Below are positions 1 to 8,087 of a stretch of DNA of 8,087 bases, piece by piece (positions within the stretch are counted from its first letter, which is position 1; each line of letters opens with the position of its first letter). The stretch is taken from positions 1-8,087 of the forward strand of contig CALEEU010000294.1 in NCBI GenBank assembly GCA_937875975.1, read 5' to 3'. The notes beneath the pieces were generated by a model that ran no database searches, had not been told where the DNA came from, and was given only the letters and a program-made list of their open reading frames with translations. Source of the stretch: an uncultured Opitutia bacterium. Its GTDB lineage: Bacteria; Verrucomicrobiota; Verrucomicrobiia; Opitutales; UBA953. A program made the translations under genes and the position numbers.

Positions 1-119
1 TGGGTCCGGATCAAGCAGCGGACGATGCCTTCGGCGGGCTCAAGCAGCGTGAGCAGGGAATGCGATTCCCCGGAGGGATCGCGACCCAGCACCAGGCAGC
101 GGAGGCTCGACGCGGACAT
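1..119 (-). CDS. recO: RecO, DNA repair/recombination mediator (N-terminal fragment, cut by window edge)
   Basis: RecO helps load RecA on SSB-coated single-stranded DNA in the RecFOR pathway and anneals complementary strands. Only the first 39 codons are in the window; the rest lies to the left. The visible peptide, starting MSASSLRCLVLGRDPSGES, fits the RecO N-terminal OB-fold pattern: a hydrophobic strand, then an R-D-x-x-G-E-x element, then a 'LLTLLEPAEG' strand comparable to the 'IVTLLTREHG' strand of B. subtilis RecO. The ATG at 117-119 is supported by an AAGGAG sequence 8 bases upstream. The gene starts 5 bases after the DUF502 stop codon, so the two are almost certainly cotranscribed. 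The assignment rests on a short stretch. The family pattern is convincing to me, but the C-terminal zinc-finger/helical part cannot be checked here. Confidence 0.72.
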   Translation of the reverse strand, partial: MSASSLRCLVLGRDPSGESHSLLTLLEPAEGIVRCLIRT

Positions 120-124
120 CCGGC

Positions 125-808
125 CTACTCCTTGCTTTCCGGCTTGGGGACGACGGAGCCGAAGCTCATCAGCAGGCCGAGGGCTTCCCCGACCGTCAGC
201 TTCGTTTCGCGGACTTCTTCGGGAGAGAGGTGCAGGATGACGCCGGTGGTCGGCGCGGGTGCGGCCGGGATGAAGACGTTCACGACCTGTTTACCGATGG
301 CCTCGCTGAAGACCGTCGGCTGCTCGTGGGTCACGAAAGCGATGGTCCACATGCCTGGGCGGGGGAACTCGACCATCACCACGCGGCGGAAGGTGTCCTT
401 GTTGCGGCCGCTGAGGGCATCGACCATTTGGCGGATCGTGCCGTAGAGGGCGCCGAGGCCAGGGATGCGTTCGAGCACCGCGCCGAACCAACGGTGGAGC
501 AGCTTGCCGAACAGACGCTTGGAGAGATAGCCGACGAAGATCAGGATGAAGATCATCACCACGGCGGACGATATCACCACGAGCTGGCGGTAGAGGCCGA
601 CCGTGAAGTCAGGCACGGGGATCTTCGCGTTAAGCCAGAGCCAGGCGAAGCCGAACCCGACCGCCGGTTGGATGAACTTGCCCATCAGGTCGAGCAACAC
701 CGAGACTACGTAGAGCGTCAGGCCAATCGGCATGAGCAGGAAGAGGCCCGTCAGGAAGTTATGACCTAGGCGGGAGGCTAAGGTGGTCTTTTCGTTCGTT
801 TCGCCCAT
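125..808 (-). CDS. DUF502 family integral membrane protein
   Basis: A 227-residue protein of the DUF502 family. This is a bacterial membrane family of unknown function whose plant relatives are the COV1/LCV proteins. Two hydrophobic segments are visible, at about residues 18-41 (a GLFLLMPIGLTLYVVSVLL-type helix) and 75-95. Family motifs follow: an 'RIPGLGALYGTIRQ' segment near 114-127, 'FIPAAPAPTTG' near 179-189 (the usual VPTTPNPTSG position), and 'MSFGSVV' near 214-220. The length is normal for the family. The reading frame is open for 47 more codons upstream, but I chose the ATG at 808 because family members begin just before the first helix and the longer version would run into the SOUL gene. 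No good Shine-Dalgarno precedes it. A TTGCCA box 34 bases upstream of the ATG could be a -35 element, with a poor -10 (TTTTGT). It is followed by recO after 5 bases. Confidence 0.88.
   Translation of the reverse strand: MGETNEKTTLASRLGHNFLTGLFLLMPIGLTLYVVSVLLDLMGKFIQPAVGFGFAWLWLNAKIPVPDFTVGLYRQLVVISSAVVMIFILIFVGYLSKRLFGKLLHRWFGAVLERIPGLGALYGTIRQMVDALSGRNKDTFRRVVMVEFPRPGMWTIAFVTHEQPTVFSEAIGKQVVNVFIPAAPAPTTGVILHLSPEEVRETKLTVGEALGLLMSFGSVVPKPESKE
128..133 (-). promoter_or_regulatory. Shine-Dalgarno of recO
   Basis: The minus strand reads AAGGAG, then 8 bases, then the recO ATG. The motif is embedded in the last codons of the DUF502 gene. It fixes the recO start and is the only strong Shine-Dalgarno I see before any start codon in the window. 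Confidence 0.75.
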
Positions 809-864
809 GTCATGACAAAAGGAAGTCCCTTGGCCGTGGCAAGGTTGGTCACAGGATTCGGGGA

Positions 865-893
865 TTGGAAACGTGGCGGCAGGCCTTTTTAAT
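865..893 (+). promoter_or_regulatory. Probable sigma70-type promoter of the SOUL gene
   Basis: TTGGAA at 865-870 (4 of 6 matches to TTGACA), a 17-base spacer, and TTTAAT at 888-893 (5 of 6 matches to TATAAT). The expected start of transcription, about 7 bases after the -10 box, falls on or next to the ATG at 900, which implies a leaderless or near-leaderless message. The 91-base gap 809-899 also has to hold the divergent DUF502 promoter. It contains a perfect 8-base palindrome, GTCATGAC, at 809-816, directly before the DUF502 start. Confidence 0.55.
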
Positions 894-899
894 GACCTT

Positions 900-1445
900 A
901 TGAAGATGTTCCTCTGGGTTGCCCTCGCCATCATGGCCCTGTCCGCCAACCTCAGCGCCGTGGAAGAAGCCTACCCGCGCACCTCCCCGGGCGACCTGGA
1001 GCTGAAGACCTTGCCGGCGGCCCGCTGGATGCGCACGGAGTCGTCGACGGATTATTTCGCGGCCGACAACGGGCTGTTCATGAAGCTCTTTCGCTACATC
1101 GACTCGAATAAGATCCCGATGACCGCGCCGGTCGAAGCGGGCATTAAGCCAGGCACGATGGTCTTCTATATGGATGACGCCTCGGCCAAGCGCGCCGACC
1201 TCACCGAGACGCCGCAGGTGAAGCTATCTTCGGTCCCCGAGCGCCGGGTGGCCTCCATCGGCATCCGTGGTTCGTATAGCCGCGAGAATTACGAGGAGGC
1301 CTTGACCGAACTGAAGGCGTGGCTGGCGAAACGGACCGACGTGAAAGCGGCCGGTGAGCCGTATGCGGTTTACTGGAATAGCCCGTTCATGCCGTTCTTC
1401 CTCAAGCAGTCGGAAGTGCACATCCCGGTCGTGCCGACGAAGTGA
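900..1445 (+). CDS. SOUL-family heme-binding-like protein, exported
   Basis: A 181-residue protein of the SOUL/p22HBP family. Vertebrate members bind heme or tetrapyrroles; the role of bacterial members is unclear. Residues 1-20 form a signal peptide (MKMFLWVALAIMALSANLSA), so the mature protein is probably periplasmic. Family hallmarks are 'KLFRYIDSNKIPMTAPVEAG' at about 62-81 (the usual 'Y-I-x-G-x-N-x-x-x-x-I-x-M-T-A-P-V' strand), the R-x-Y-S region near 123-128, and the C-terminal 'NSPFMPFFLKQSEVHIPV' at about 160-177, matching the typical N-x-P-x-x-P-x-x-R/K-x-x-E-V-x-x-x-V end. I start it at the ATG at 900 because this gives a clean signal peptide; an ATG at 906 is an alternative. A GTG at 873 would add nine residues and start upstream of the -10 box. 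No Shine-Dalgarno is present. Whether this copy binds heme cannot be judged from sequence. Confidence 0.85.
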   Translation: MKMFLWVALAIMALSANLSAVEEAYPRTSPGDLELKTLPAARWMRTESSTDYFAADNGLFMKLFRYIDSNKIPMTAPVEAGIKPGTMVFYMDDASAKRADLTETPQVKLSSVPERRVASIGIRGSYSRENYEEALTELKAWLAKRTDVKAAGEPYAVYWNSPFMPFFLKQSEVHIPVVPTK

Positions 1446-2501
1446 TCAGGCCCAGGCGCGCTGGCGCCAGGCGAGCCCTTCGGCGACTTCGCGGGCGAGT
1501 TCTGGTCCGCGGAAGATGAGGCCAGAGTAGACCTGCACGAGGCAGGCGCCTTCGTCCATGAAGCGACCAGCGTCCTTCGCGGACAGGATGCCGCCGCAGC
1601 CGACGATCGGGATGCGTCCGTCGGCTTCCTTGGCGAGGAAGCGTACGACTTGGAGAGAACGTTCGAGCAGCGGGGCGCCGCTGAGGCCGCCGCGGCCGGG
1701 TGAGCACGCTTCGGTGCCCGCGGGGCGCGTGGTCGTGGTGTTCGTGGCGATAATGCCGGCAAAGCCGCATTCGCCGACGACGCTGACGATGTCGGCGAGC
1801 TGGTTCGGATTGAGGTCCGGGGCGATCTTGAGGAGCAGGGGCACCGGGCCGCCGGCGACGGAGCGGTTCTCTTTCGCGAGTGCGGAGAGCAACGTCACCA
1901 GCGGGGCGCGATCCTGGAGGGCGCGTAGGCCGGTGGTGTTCGGGCTGCTGATATTGACGGCGACGTAGTCGGCGAGCGGGGCGAGGAGTTTGAAACAGGC
2001 GAGATAATCTTCGTGGGCCTGTTCGTTAGCGGTCACCTTGTTCTTGCCGATGTTGATACCGAGTGGGCAGACGCGCTGACCGCGACCGGGGTGCTTGCTG
2101 AGACGATCGTACAGGGCTTGGGCGCCGTTGTTCGGGAAGCCGTAGGCATTCACCACGGCGTTGAGCTCAGGGTAGCGGAAGACGCGGGGCTTCTCGTTAC
2201 CCGGCTGGGCCTTCGGGGTGACCGTGCCGACTTCGACGTGTCCGAAGCCGAGGGCCGCCGCGCCGCGCCAGCCGATACCATCCTTATCGAATCCGGCGGC
2301 GAGGCCGATGTGGTTGGGGAACTTCAGGCCGAAGGCTTCAATCGGGCGACCGCCCTTGGGGGTCAGCGAGCGCTCCATCAGGAGGCGGAGGGGGGCGCAG
2401 GCGCCCAGGAGGCCCATGCCATGGAGGCCGACCTGGTGGGCCGTCTCCGGGTCCAGCGTGTAGAGGGTCTTGGAAATCACTTTCTCGTACAGGAAAGACA
2501 T
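1446..2501 (-). CDS. pyrD: Dihydroorotate dehydrogenase (quinone), class 2
   Basis: PyrD oxidises dihydroorotate to orotate with FMN and passes electrons to membrane quinone, the fourth step of pyrimidine synthesis. The protein has 351 residues, a normal length for class 2. Its N-terminal helical extension (about 1-45) is the membrane-associating quinone site that marks this class. Visible motifs are 'IGLAAGFDKDG' at 65-75 (FMN site), 'NAYGFPNNG' at 118-126, and 'VNISSPNTTGLR' at 182-193, in which S186 corresponds to the catalytic serine of class 2 enzymes (class 1 uses cysteine). Further motifs are 'KIAPDL' at 225-230, 'TNTT' at 253-256, 'GRGGLSGAPL' at 269-278, 'GCGGI' at 301-305 and 'VYSGLIFRGP' at 324-333. 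No obvious Shine-Dalgarno precedes the ATG. The gene stands alone, divergent from the acidic-protein gene, and its stop codon abuts the SOUL stop codon with no gap. Confidence 0.97.
   Translation of the reverse strand: MSFLYEKVISKTLYTLDPETAHQVGLHGMGLLGACAPLRLLMERSLTPKGGRPIEAFGLKFPNHIGLAAGFDKDGIGWRGAAALGFGHVEVGTVTPKAQPGNEKPRVFRYPELNAVVNAYGFPNNGAQALYDRLSKHPGRGQRVCPLGINIGKNKVTANEQAHEDYLACFKLLAPLADYVAVNISSPNTTGLRALQDRAPLVTLLSALAKENRSVAGGPVPLLLKIAPDLNPNQLADIVSVVGECGFAGIIATNTTTTRPAGTEACSPGRGGLSGAPLLERSLQVVRFLAKEADGRIPIVGCGGILSAKDAGRFMDEGACLVQVYSGLIFRGPELAREVAEGLAWRQRAWA
1452..1471. other. GC-rich hairpin at the SOUL/pyrD convergent junction
   Basis: CCAGGCGC-GCTG-GCGCCAGG folds into five G:C pairs around a four-base loop, then an A-A mismatch, then two more G:C pairs. 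It begins six bases after the SOUL stop codon and lies inside the last codons of pyrD. It has no T tract on the plus strand, so it is not a classical intrinsic terminator. It could still stabilise the 3' end of the SOUL message, or simply reflect the pyrD coding sequence. Confidence 0.35.
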
Positions 2502-2611
2502 GCCCTGCAGTTAAGGGGGGAAAGGGCGGAAGGAAAGCGGAGAAGCCCGCCATTTAGACCCGCCGCCGACCCCTCTTGACTCCTGCCCAGACATGGACAC
2601 ATCACCCCCCC
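2502..2611. other. Divergent intergenic region with a homopurine tract
   Basis: This 110-base gap separates the starts of pyrD (leftward) and the acidic-protein gene (rightward), so it should hold both promoters. Positions 2513-2545 are nearly pure purine on the plus strand (only two C in 33 bases), which gives pyrD a polypyrimidine leader. A TTGACT box at 2576-2581 (5 of 6 matches to the -35 consensus) lies 36 bases before the rightward ATG, but no convincing -10 box follows it. For pyrD, TTAACT lies seven bases before the ATG as a weak -10 candidate without a matching -35 box. Confidence 0.4.
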
Positions 2612-3376
2612 ATGGCTTCGACTACCTCAAAGCTCCTTTGGTGCACCATCCGTTTCAAGGAGAAGGAAGGCAACTGGTGGGTGAAGGAGAACTCCGACCC
2701 TAAGCACTACGAGCCGGACGGCTTGGGCATCCTCGATCCCTTCCAGTTCCCCTGGATCCTCGACATGATGGACCCCCTCCGTGAGTACGGACTGTCCAAC
2801 GAAGTCCTCGAAGCCGCCTTCGTCCCGTTTCAGCCTCAGGAAATCGACAAGGACAAGGACCAGACCGTCCGCCTCGTCCGCGTCGCCGAACACATCCTCG
2901 ATTCCGAAGAGCAGCTCTTCGCCCTGCCGAATGTCAAAGACGGCGATAAAGGCGCTTACGCTGATTTCCTCGAGCACATCATGCGCCTGCGCGTGAAGCT
3001 CATCAACGATACGATCAAGCTCGAACAGAAGCTCACCGTCGAAGACGTGGATGAACAGCTCAGCGAACTCCGCAATCAGGCCATGATTGAAGGCCGCGAC
3101 ATTCATCCTTTCGAAGAGATCACCGACATCCTTGAATTCGTCCCCGTAGGACATGAAGTCCCGAGCGACGACGATGATGACGATAAGCCTGCCCGTGCTT
3201 CGGGTGCGGCGGAAGATATCGCTGACCTCCCTGACGTCGAAGAAGTCGACAAGGACATGGAGAAGAACCTCCGCTGGGATGACGAAGATGAGCCGGCCGA
3301 AGAAGGCGCCAGCGAAGAAGGCGGCGAGTCCGAAGGCGGCAGCAAGGCTTCCGGTAAGTCCGGTCGCCGTCGCTAA
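2612..3376 (+). CDS. Unrecognised protein with a highly acidic C-terminal tail
   Basis: I do not recognise this 254-residue protein. It has no signal peptide and no membrane segment, so it is probably cytoplasmic. Residues 1-180 look folded: an aromatic-rich start (LLWCTIRFKEKEGNWWVKE at about 8-26), then 'DGLGILDPFQFPWILDMMDP', then amphipathic helices at about 83-105 and 116-160. Residues 184-247 are a low-complexity acidic tail with a run of six aspartates at 186-191 and many Glu/Asp/Gly/Ser residues. It ends in a short basic cap, KSGRRR. Codon choice (mostly CTC for Leu, CGC/CGT for Arg, AAG for Lys) supports a real and possibly well-expressed gene. I chose the ATG at 2612; an in-frame TTG at 2576 would add twelve unlikely residues. 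No Shine-Dalgarno precedes the ATG. It is a single gene, divergent from pyrD and convergent with the protease gene six bases away. No function can be assigned. Confidence 0.8.
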   Translation: MASTTSKLLWCTIRFKEKEGNWWVKENSDPKHYEPDGLGILDPFQFPWILDMMDPLREYGLSNEVLEAAFVPFQPQEIDKDKDQTVRLVRVAEHILDSEEQLFALPNVKDGDKGAYADFLEHIMRLRVKLINDTIKLEQKLTVEDVDEQLSELRNQAMIEGRDIHPFEEITDILEFVPVGHEVPSDDDDDDKPARASGAAEDIADLPDVEEVDKDMEKNLRWDDEDEPAEEGASEEGGESEGGSKASGKSGRRR

Positions 3377-3382
3377 GCCAGT

Positions 3383-4261
3383 TTACTTCGACGTCTCGTC
3401 GGCAGGCCTTGCGGCCACCTGCGGCTCGAAGAGCCAAAGGCGGCGTGCCGCCATGTCCACCGCGATGGGGTGGGCGATCAGGAAGTCATCGCCCAGCAGG
3501 TTGTGCTCCTGGTCGCGGATGAATTCGACGCCGGTGAGCGGGGCTCCGCCGATCTTAAGGGACTTAATCTTGCAGACCTCGACGCGGGTCAGGCTGGTGC
3601 TCCGCACCGTGGCTACGGGCAGGTAGCCGCGAAACTCGGTCTCTCCCCGGAACTTCAGCGAGCTCATGTAGGATTTCGACGCACCGGAATCGATGATCAT
3701 GGGGATCTTCACACCTTCGACCTCGATGTTCACGCCACAGTGGCCGCCGCGACTGTAGCAAGGGACCTCATGGGCGCCGGACGTGTCGGGAATCTTGCCG
3801 AGGATCATGACCTTATTACGCAGGTCCATGTAGAACGGACGACCGAAGAGGATGTCGGCACCGAGCAAGCCATCGATTTCCATGCCGTCGAGTGGCATGA
3901 TGCTCACGTGGAAATCGCTCCAGGTGACTTCGCCCGCTTGGAGTTTGTCGACGAGTCCGTAGGTGGTTTCGTTGCGTCCGGAGTTGCCCATCGTGGGCAT
4001 GCTGAACGCCTCGGTGATGCCGCAGCGGGCGGCGGCACGCGGCGTGATGACGGCGGTGCCTTGGCAGCCGGTGTCGACGCCCAAGAGCACAGGTACTCCG
4101 TTGATCAGCATGCGCAGCGTCGGGATGGATTTCATGCGCAGGCGGAATGTGGCCATACCGCTTTCCGGGAATTCAGCCTTCGGCTTCTTCAGTTCCTGAG
4201 CGGGCAGGGTGACGGCCACGCAGAGGCTGAGGCAGGCGAAGAGGGTGCGCAGGGGCTTCAT
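3383..4261 (-). CDS. Exported retropepsin-like aspartic protease with two catalytic lobes
   Basis: A 292-residue protein with a signal peptide (MKPLRTLFACLSLCVAVTLPAQE, cleavage near residue 21), probably periplasmic. It holds two successive aspartyl-protease lobes of the Asp_protease_2/retropepsin-like type. Lobe 1 has 'VPVLLGVDTGCQGTAV' with D63-T64-G65, and the matching 'GLLGADIL' at 131-138. Lobe 2 has 'IPMIIDSGASKSYM' with D191-S192-G193, and 'NLLGDDFL' at 254-261. In retropepsins the D-[TS]-G aspartate is catalytic and the later hydrophobic-hydrophobic-G element completes the psi fold. Two lobes in one chain could form a complete active site without dimerisation. Substrate unknown. A GTG at 4294 would add 11 residues before the signal peptide; I prefer the ATG at 4261. 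It follows lnt after 98 bases, with no clear promoter or Shine-Dalgarno in that gap, so it may be read through from secA-lnt. Confidence 0.82.
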   Translation of the reverse strand: MKPLRTLFACLSLCVAVTLPAQELKKPKAEFPESGMATFRLRMKSIPTLRMLINGVPVLLGVDTGCQGTAVITPRAAARCGITEAFSMPTMGNSGRNETTYGLVDKLQAGEVTWSDFHVSIMPLDGMEIDGLLGADILFGRPFYMDLRNKVMILGKIPDTSGAHEVPCYSRGGHCGVNIEVEGVKIPMIIDSGASKSYMSSLKFRGETEFRGYLPVATVRSTSLTRVEVCKIKSLKIGGAPLTGVEFIRDQEHNLLGDDFLIAHPIAVDMAARRLWLFEPQVAARPADETSK

Positions 4262-4359
4262 CGGTGAGCGGCGGTGAGGCGCGGACTTGTCCACGCCAGG
4301 GGTTACTTCACCTTGGAGGGTTTCCGAGGGAGGTCGACAAGGACCTGCGGTTTTTTGGC

Positions 4360-5969
4360 TCAGGCCCCGCGGCGGCGACGCCAGACGTAGGTCAGGGCGA
4401 AGAGCAGGCCGCCCAGACCGACGGCCCAGTCGCCGTGGCGCACCCAGAAGGTATCCGGCTGGCGGTCGCGCGGGAGGCTGACGGCGGCGGTCGCCCGGGA
4501 GCCGCGGAAGTAGATGCTTCCTTGGTCGAGCAACGGGAAGGCCCGGCCGAGCGAGTCGATGGTGCCACTCCAGCCAGCGTTGCCGCAGCGGACCACCGGG
4601 AGGCCGGTGGCGGCGGCTAGCAGGACAGAATGGGCGGCGTGCTGATAGGCGCCGGCTTCGCGGCCATACCAGGCGTCGTTCGTCACGACGATCAGAACGT
4701 CGGCCCCAGCGAGGGCGTGTTCGCGGGCGAGCTCCGGAAAGACATCTTCATAGCAGACGAGCGCGCCCGCCATGAAGGTGTGACCGCGGCGCGTGGTAAG
4801 CGGCAGGAGCGACGGCCCCGTGCCGGCGATGCAATCCGTCTCGATTGGCACGACCTTACGCAACGGGAGGAAGTCGGCGAACGGGACGTATTCGCCGAAG
4901 GGCACCAAGTGGCGTTTGGCGTAGACCGGTTTCTGCGCACCTTCCGCCGTGATCACCGCGACGGCGTTGCCGTAGCCAGCGCCGCGTCGATCGAGGGCCC
5001 CGATGACGAGCGGGGTGTCGGTCACTTTGGAAAGACCAGTGAGGCGGCTTACGTAGGCTTCGCTCTCGAGCGAGAGCGGGAGGGCGGCTTCGGGCCAGAG
5101 GACGAAGTCGACGGCCTTCTTCGCCGCGACCGAGGCGGTCATGGCTTCCGTCATCACGAGGTGATCCTGGAGGCGGTTGGGGTCCCACTTTGCGTTCGGA
5201 TCAAAGTCGGTCTGCACGACGCCGGCGGTGAAGCTGACCTTATCCACTGAAGCCTTGGCCGCGTTGGCGGCGAGCAGGGCGAGGAAGCCGAGCGCGATGG
5301 GCAGCAGGCCGAGGTAGAGTTCGGGCGTGAGGCGACGCAGCCAGCCCATCGGACCAGCGGGCTTCAGCTCGCTTTCTTCCCGATAGGATTCGATGAGGCG
5401 GACGATCCAGCGTGCGAGGCCGAGATTGAAGAGCACCAATGCGATGGAGAGGCCGATCGGGCCGGCCCACGCACAGAGGCTGAGCATGACGGGATTACCG
5501 GTTTGCGAGGCCGCCAGCGGTAGCCAGCCGAAGCCGGAGAGAATCGTGCCCCGTGTCCATTCGAGCAGGCCCCAGGCGCCAGCGAGGCCGCCAATCGCGA
5601 GCAGACGGGCTGGAAGCGAAGCGCCCGCGCAGGCGGGGAAAATCCATCGCGCCAGCAGCAGCCAGACGAATGGATAGAGCGCGCAGTAAGCCGTGAGGAG
5701 TACCAGGCCGATCCAACCGAGCGGCGGGTAGACGTGGCGGAGCCAGACGAGAAGCGCGATCCAAAGCACCCAACTCGTCACGAAGCTCGCGCGACGCCAC
5801 GTCCGCCAGTCAGGACGGAGCGTCGTGGCGATGGTCGCTGGCACCAGTGCGATGAACGCCCAGAACGGATGGCCGACGGGCCCGAACGAAAAGAAGAGCA
5901 GCAGGGCGGTCAGCGCTGTGCCGACCCAAGCAAGCCGGGCGGCAGCAGGGCTGCTCGTCGGCTGGTCGG

Positions 5970-5973
<4 letters not shown>
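4360..5973 (-). CDS. lnt: Apolipoprotein N-acyltransferase
   Basis: Lnt transfers a third acyl chain from phospholipid to the N-terminal cysteine of lipoproteins in the inner membrane, the last maturation step in diderm bacteria. The protein has 537 residues, close to the usual length. Residues 1-240 hold a bundle of hydrophobic helices, about 250-500 form the periplasmic nitrilase-like domain, and a final helix lies at about 515-530, followed by a basic RRRR end. The catalytic triad is visible: E295 in 'WPEAALP', K353 in 'YAKRHLVPFGEYVPF', and C407 in 'ALVCYEDVFPEL', with accessory E361, Y408 and E409. W263 in 'KWDPN' and 'TNDAWYG' at 431-437 are also family features. The segment before the 'GLPVVRCGNAGWSG' strand reads 'HSVLLAAAT', where the family usually has an R-A-x-E element. 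Its ATG overlaps the secA TGA as ATGA, so translation is probably coupled. Confidence 0.95.

Positions 5974-8087
<2,114 letters not shown>

Noticed and set aside
12..49. Direct repeat CAAGCAGCG at 12-20 and 41-49
   Set aside because: Two copies of nine bases inside the recO coding frame; likely chance from Leu/Ala codons.
809..949. 47-codon upstream extension of the DUF502 frame
   Set aside because: It would overlap the SOUL start and its promoter, has no membrane-protein character, and family members begin at the ATG at 808.
2576..2604. TTGACT as a full promoter for the acidic-protein gene
   Set aside because: The -35 match is good, but every hexamer at 15-19 bases spacing (for example ACATCA) is a poor -10 box. 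I kept it only as part of a pattern finding.
4262..4294. Upstream GTG start (4294) for the aspartic protease
   Set aside because: It adds 11 residues (MDKSAPHRRSP) before an otherwise normal signal peptide and has no well-spaced Shine-Dalgarno.
4331..4356. AGGTC-GACAAG-GACCT followed by GCGG and six T on the plus strand, resembling an intrinsic terminator
   Set aside because: The stem has only five pairs and is separated from the T tract by four bases. It faces the wrong way for all nearby genes (lnt and protease are on the minus strand).

Overview
The window is a compact, GC-rich piece of bacterial chromosome (about 60% G+C by eye). It carries seven protein genes, two of them cut by the window edges. 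I see no RNA genes, mobile elements, phage genes, CRISPR arrays or large repeats. Lipoprotein N-acyltransferase (Lnt) implies a diderm cell. The SecA sequence has the variant arginine-finger segment RGRCSRQGDPG in place of the common RGRSGRQGD, which from memory resembles chlamydial SecA. Together with the mix of a SOUL protein, a retropepsin-like protease and a DUF502 protein, this suggests the PVC superphylum, most likely Verrucomicrobiota. That placement is an inference, not a proof.

Layout from left to right. Positions 1-808 (minus strand) hold a DUF502 membrane protein followed, after 5 bases, by the first 39 codons of recO; a clear Shine-Dalgarno lies in the end of the DUF502 gene. Positions 900-1445 (plus) encode a secreted SOUL-family heme-binding-like protein. 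It is divergent from DUF502 and has a good sigma70-type promoter ending almost at its ATG. Positions 1446-2501 (minus) are pyrD, a class 2 dihydroorotate dehydrogenase whose stop codon directly abuts the SOUL stop codon. Positions 2612-3376 (plus) encode an unrecognised 254-residue protein with a very acidic tail. Positions 3383-4261 (minus) encode an exported two-lobed retropepsin-like aspartic protease. Positions 4360-5973 (minus) are lnt. Positions 5970-8087 (minus) are the C-terminal three quarters of secA, with its start outside the window. The secA stop and the lnt start overlap as ATGA.

The genes are mostly housekeeping. SecA drives export through SecYEG, Lnt finishes lipoprotein maturation after export, and the protease and SOUL proteins are likely export substrates. 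PyrD makes orotate for pyrimidine synthesis and RecO is a recombination mediator. I did not find a new multi-gene system. The points most worth a second look are the unrecognised acidic protein, a SecA tail without the usual zinc motif, signs that genes with their own promoter make leaderless or SD-less messages, and two convergent gene pairs separated by 0 and 6 bases.
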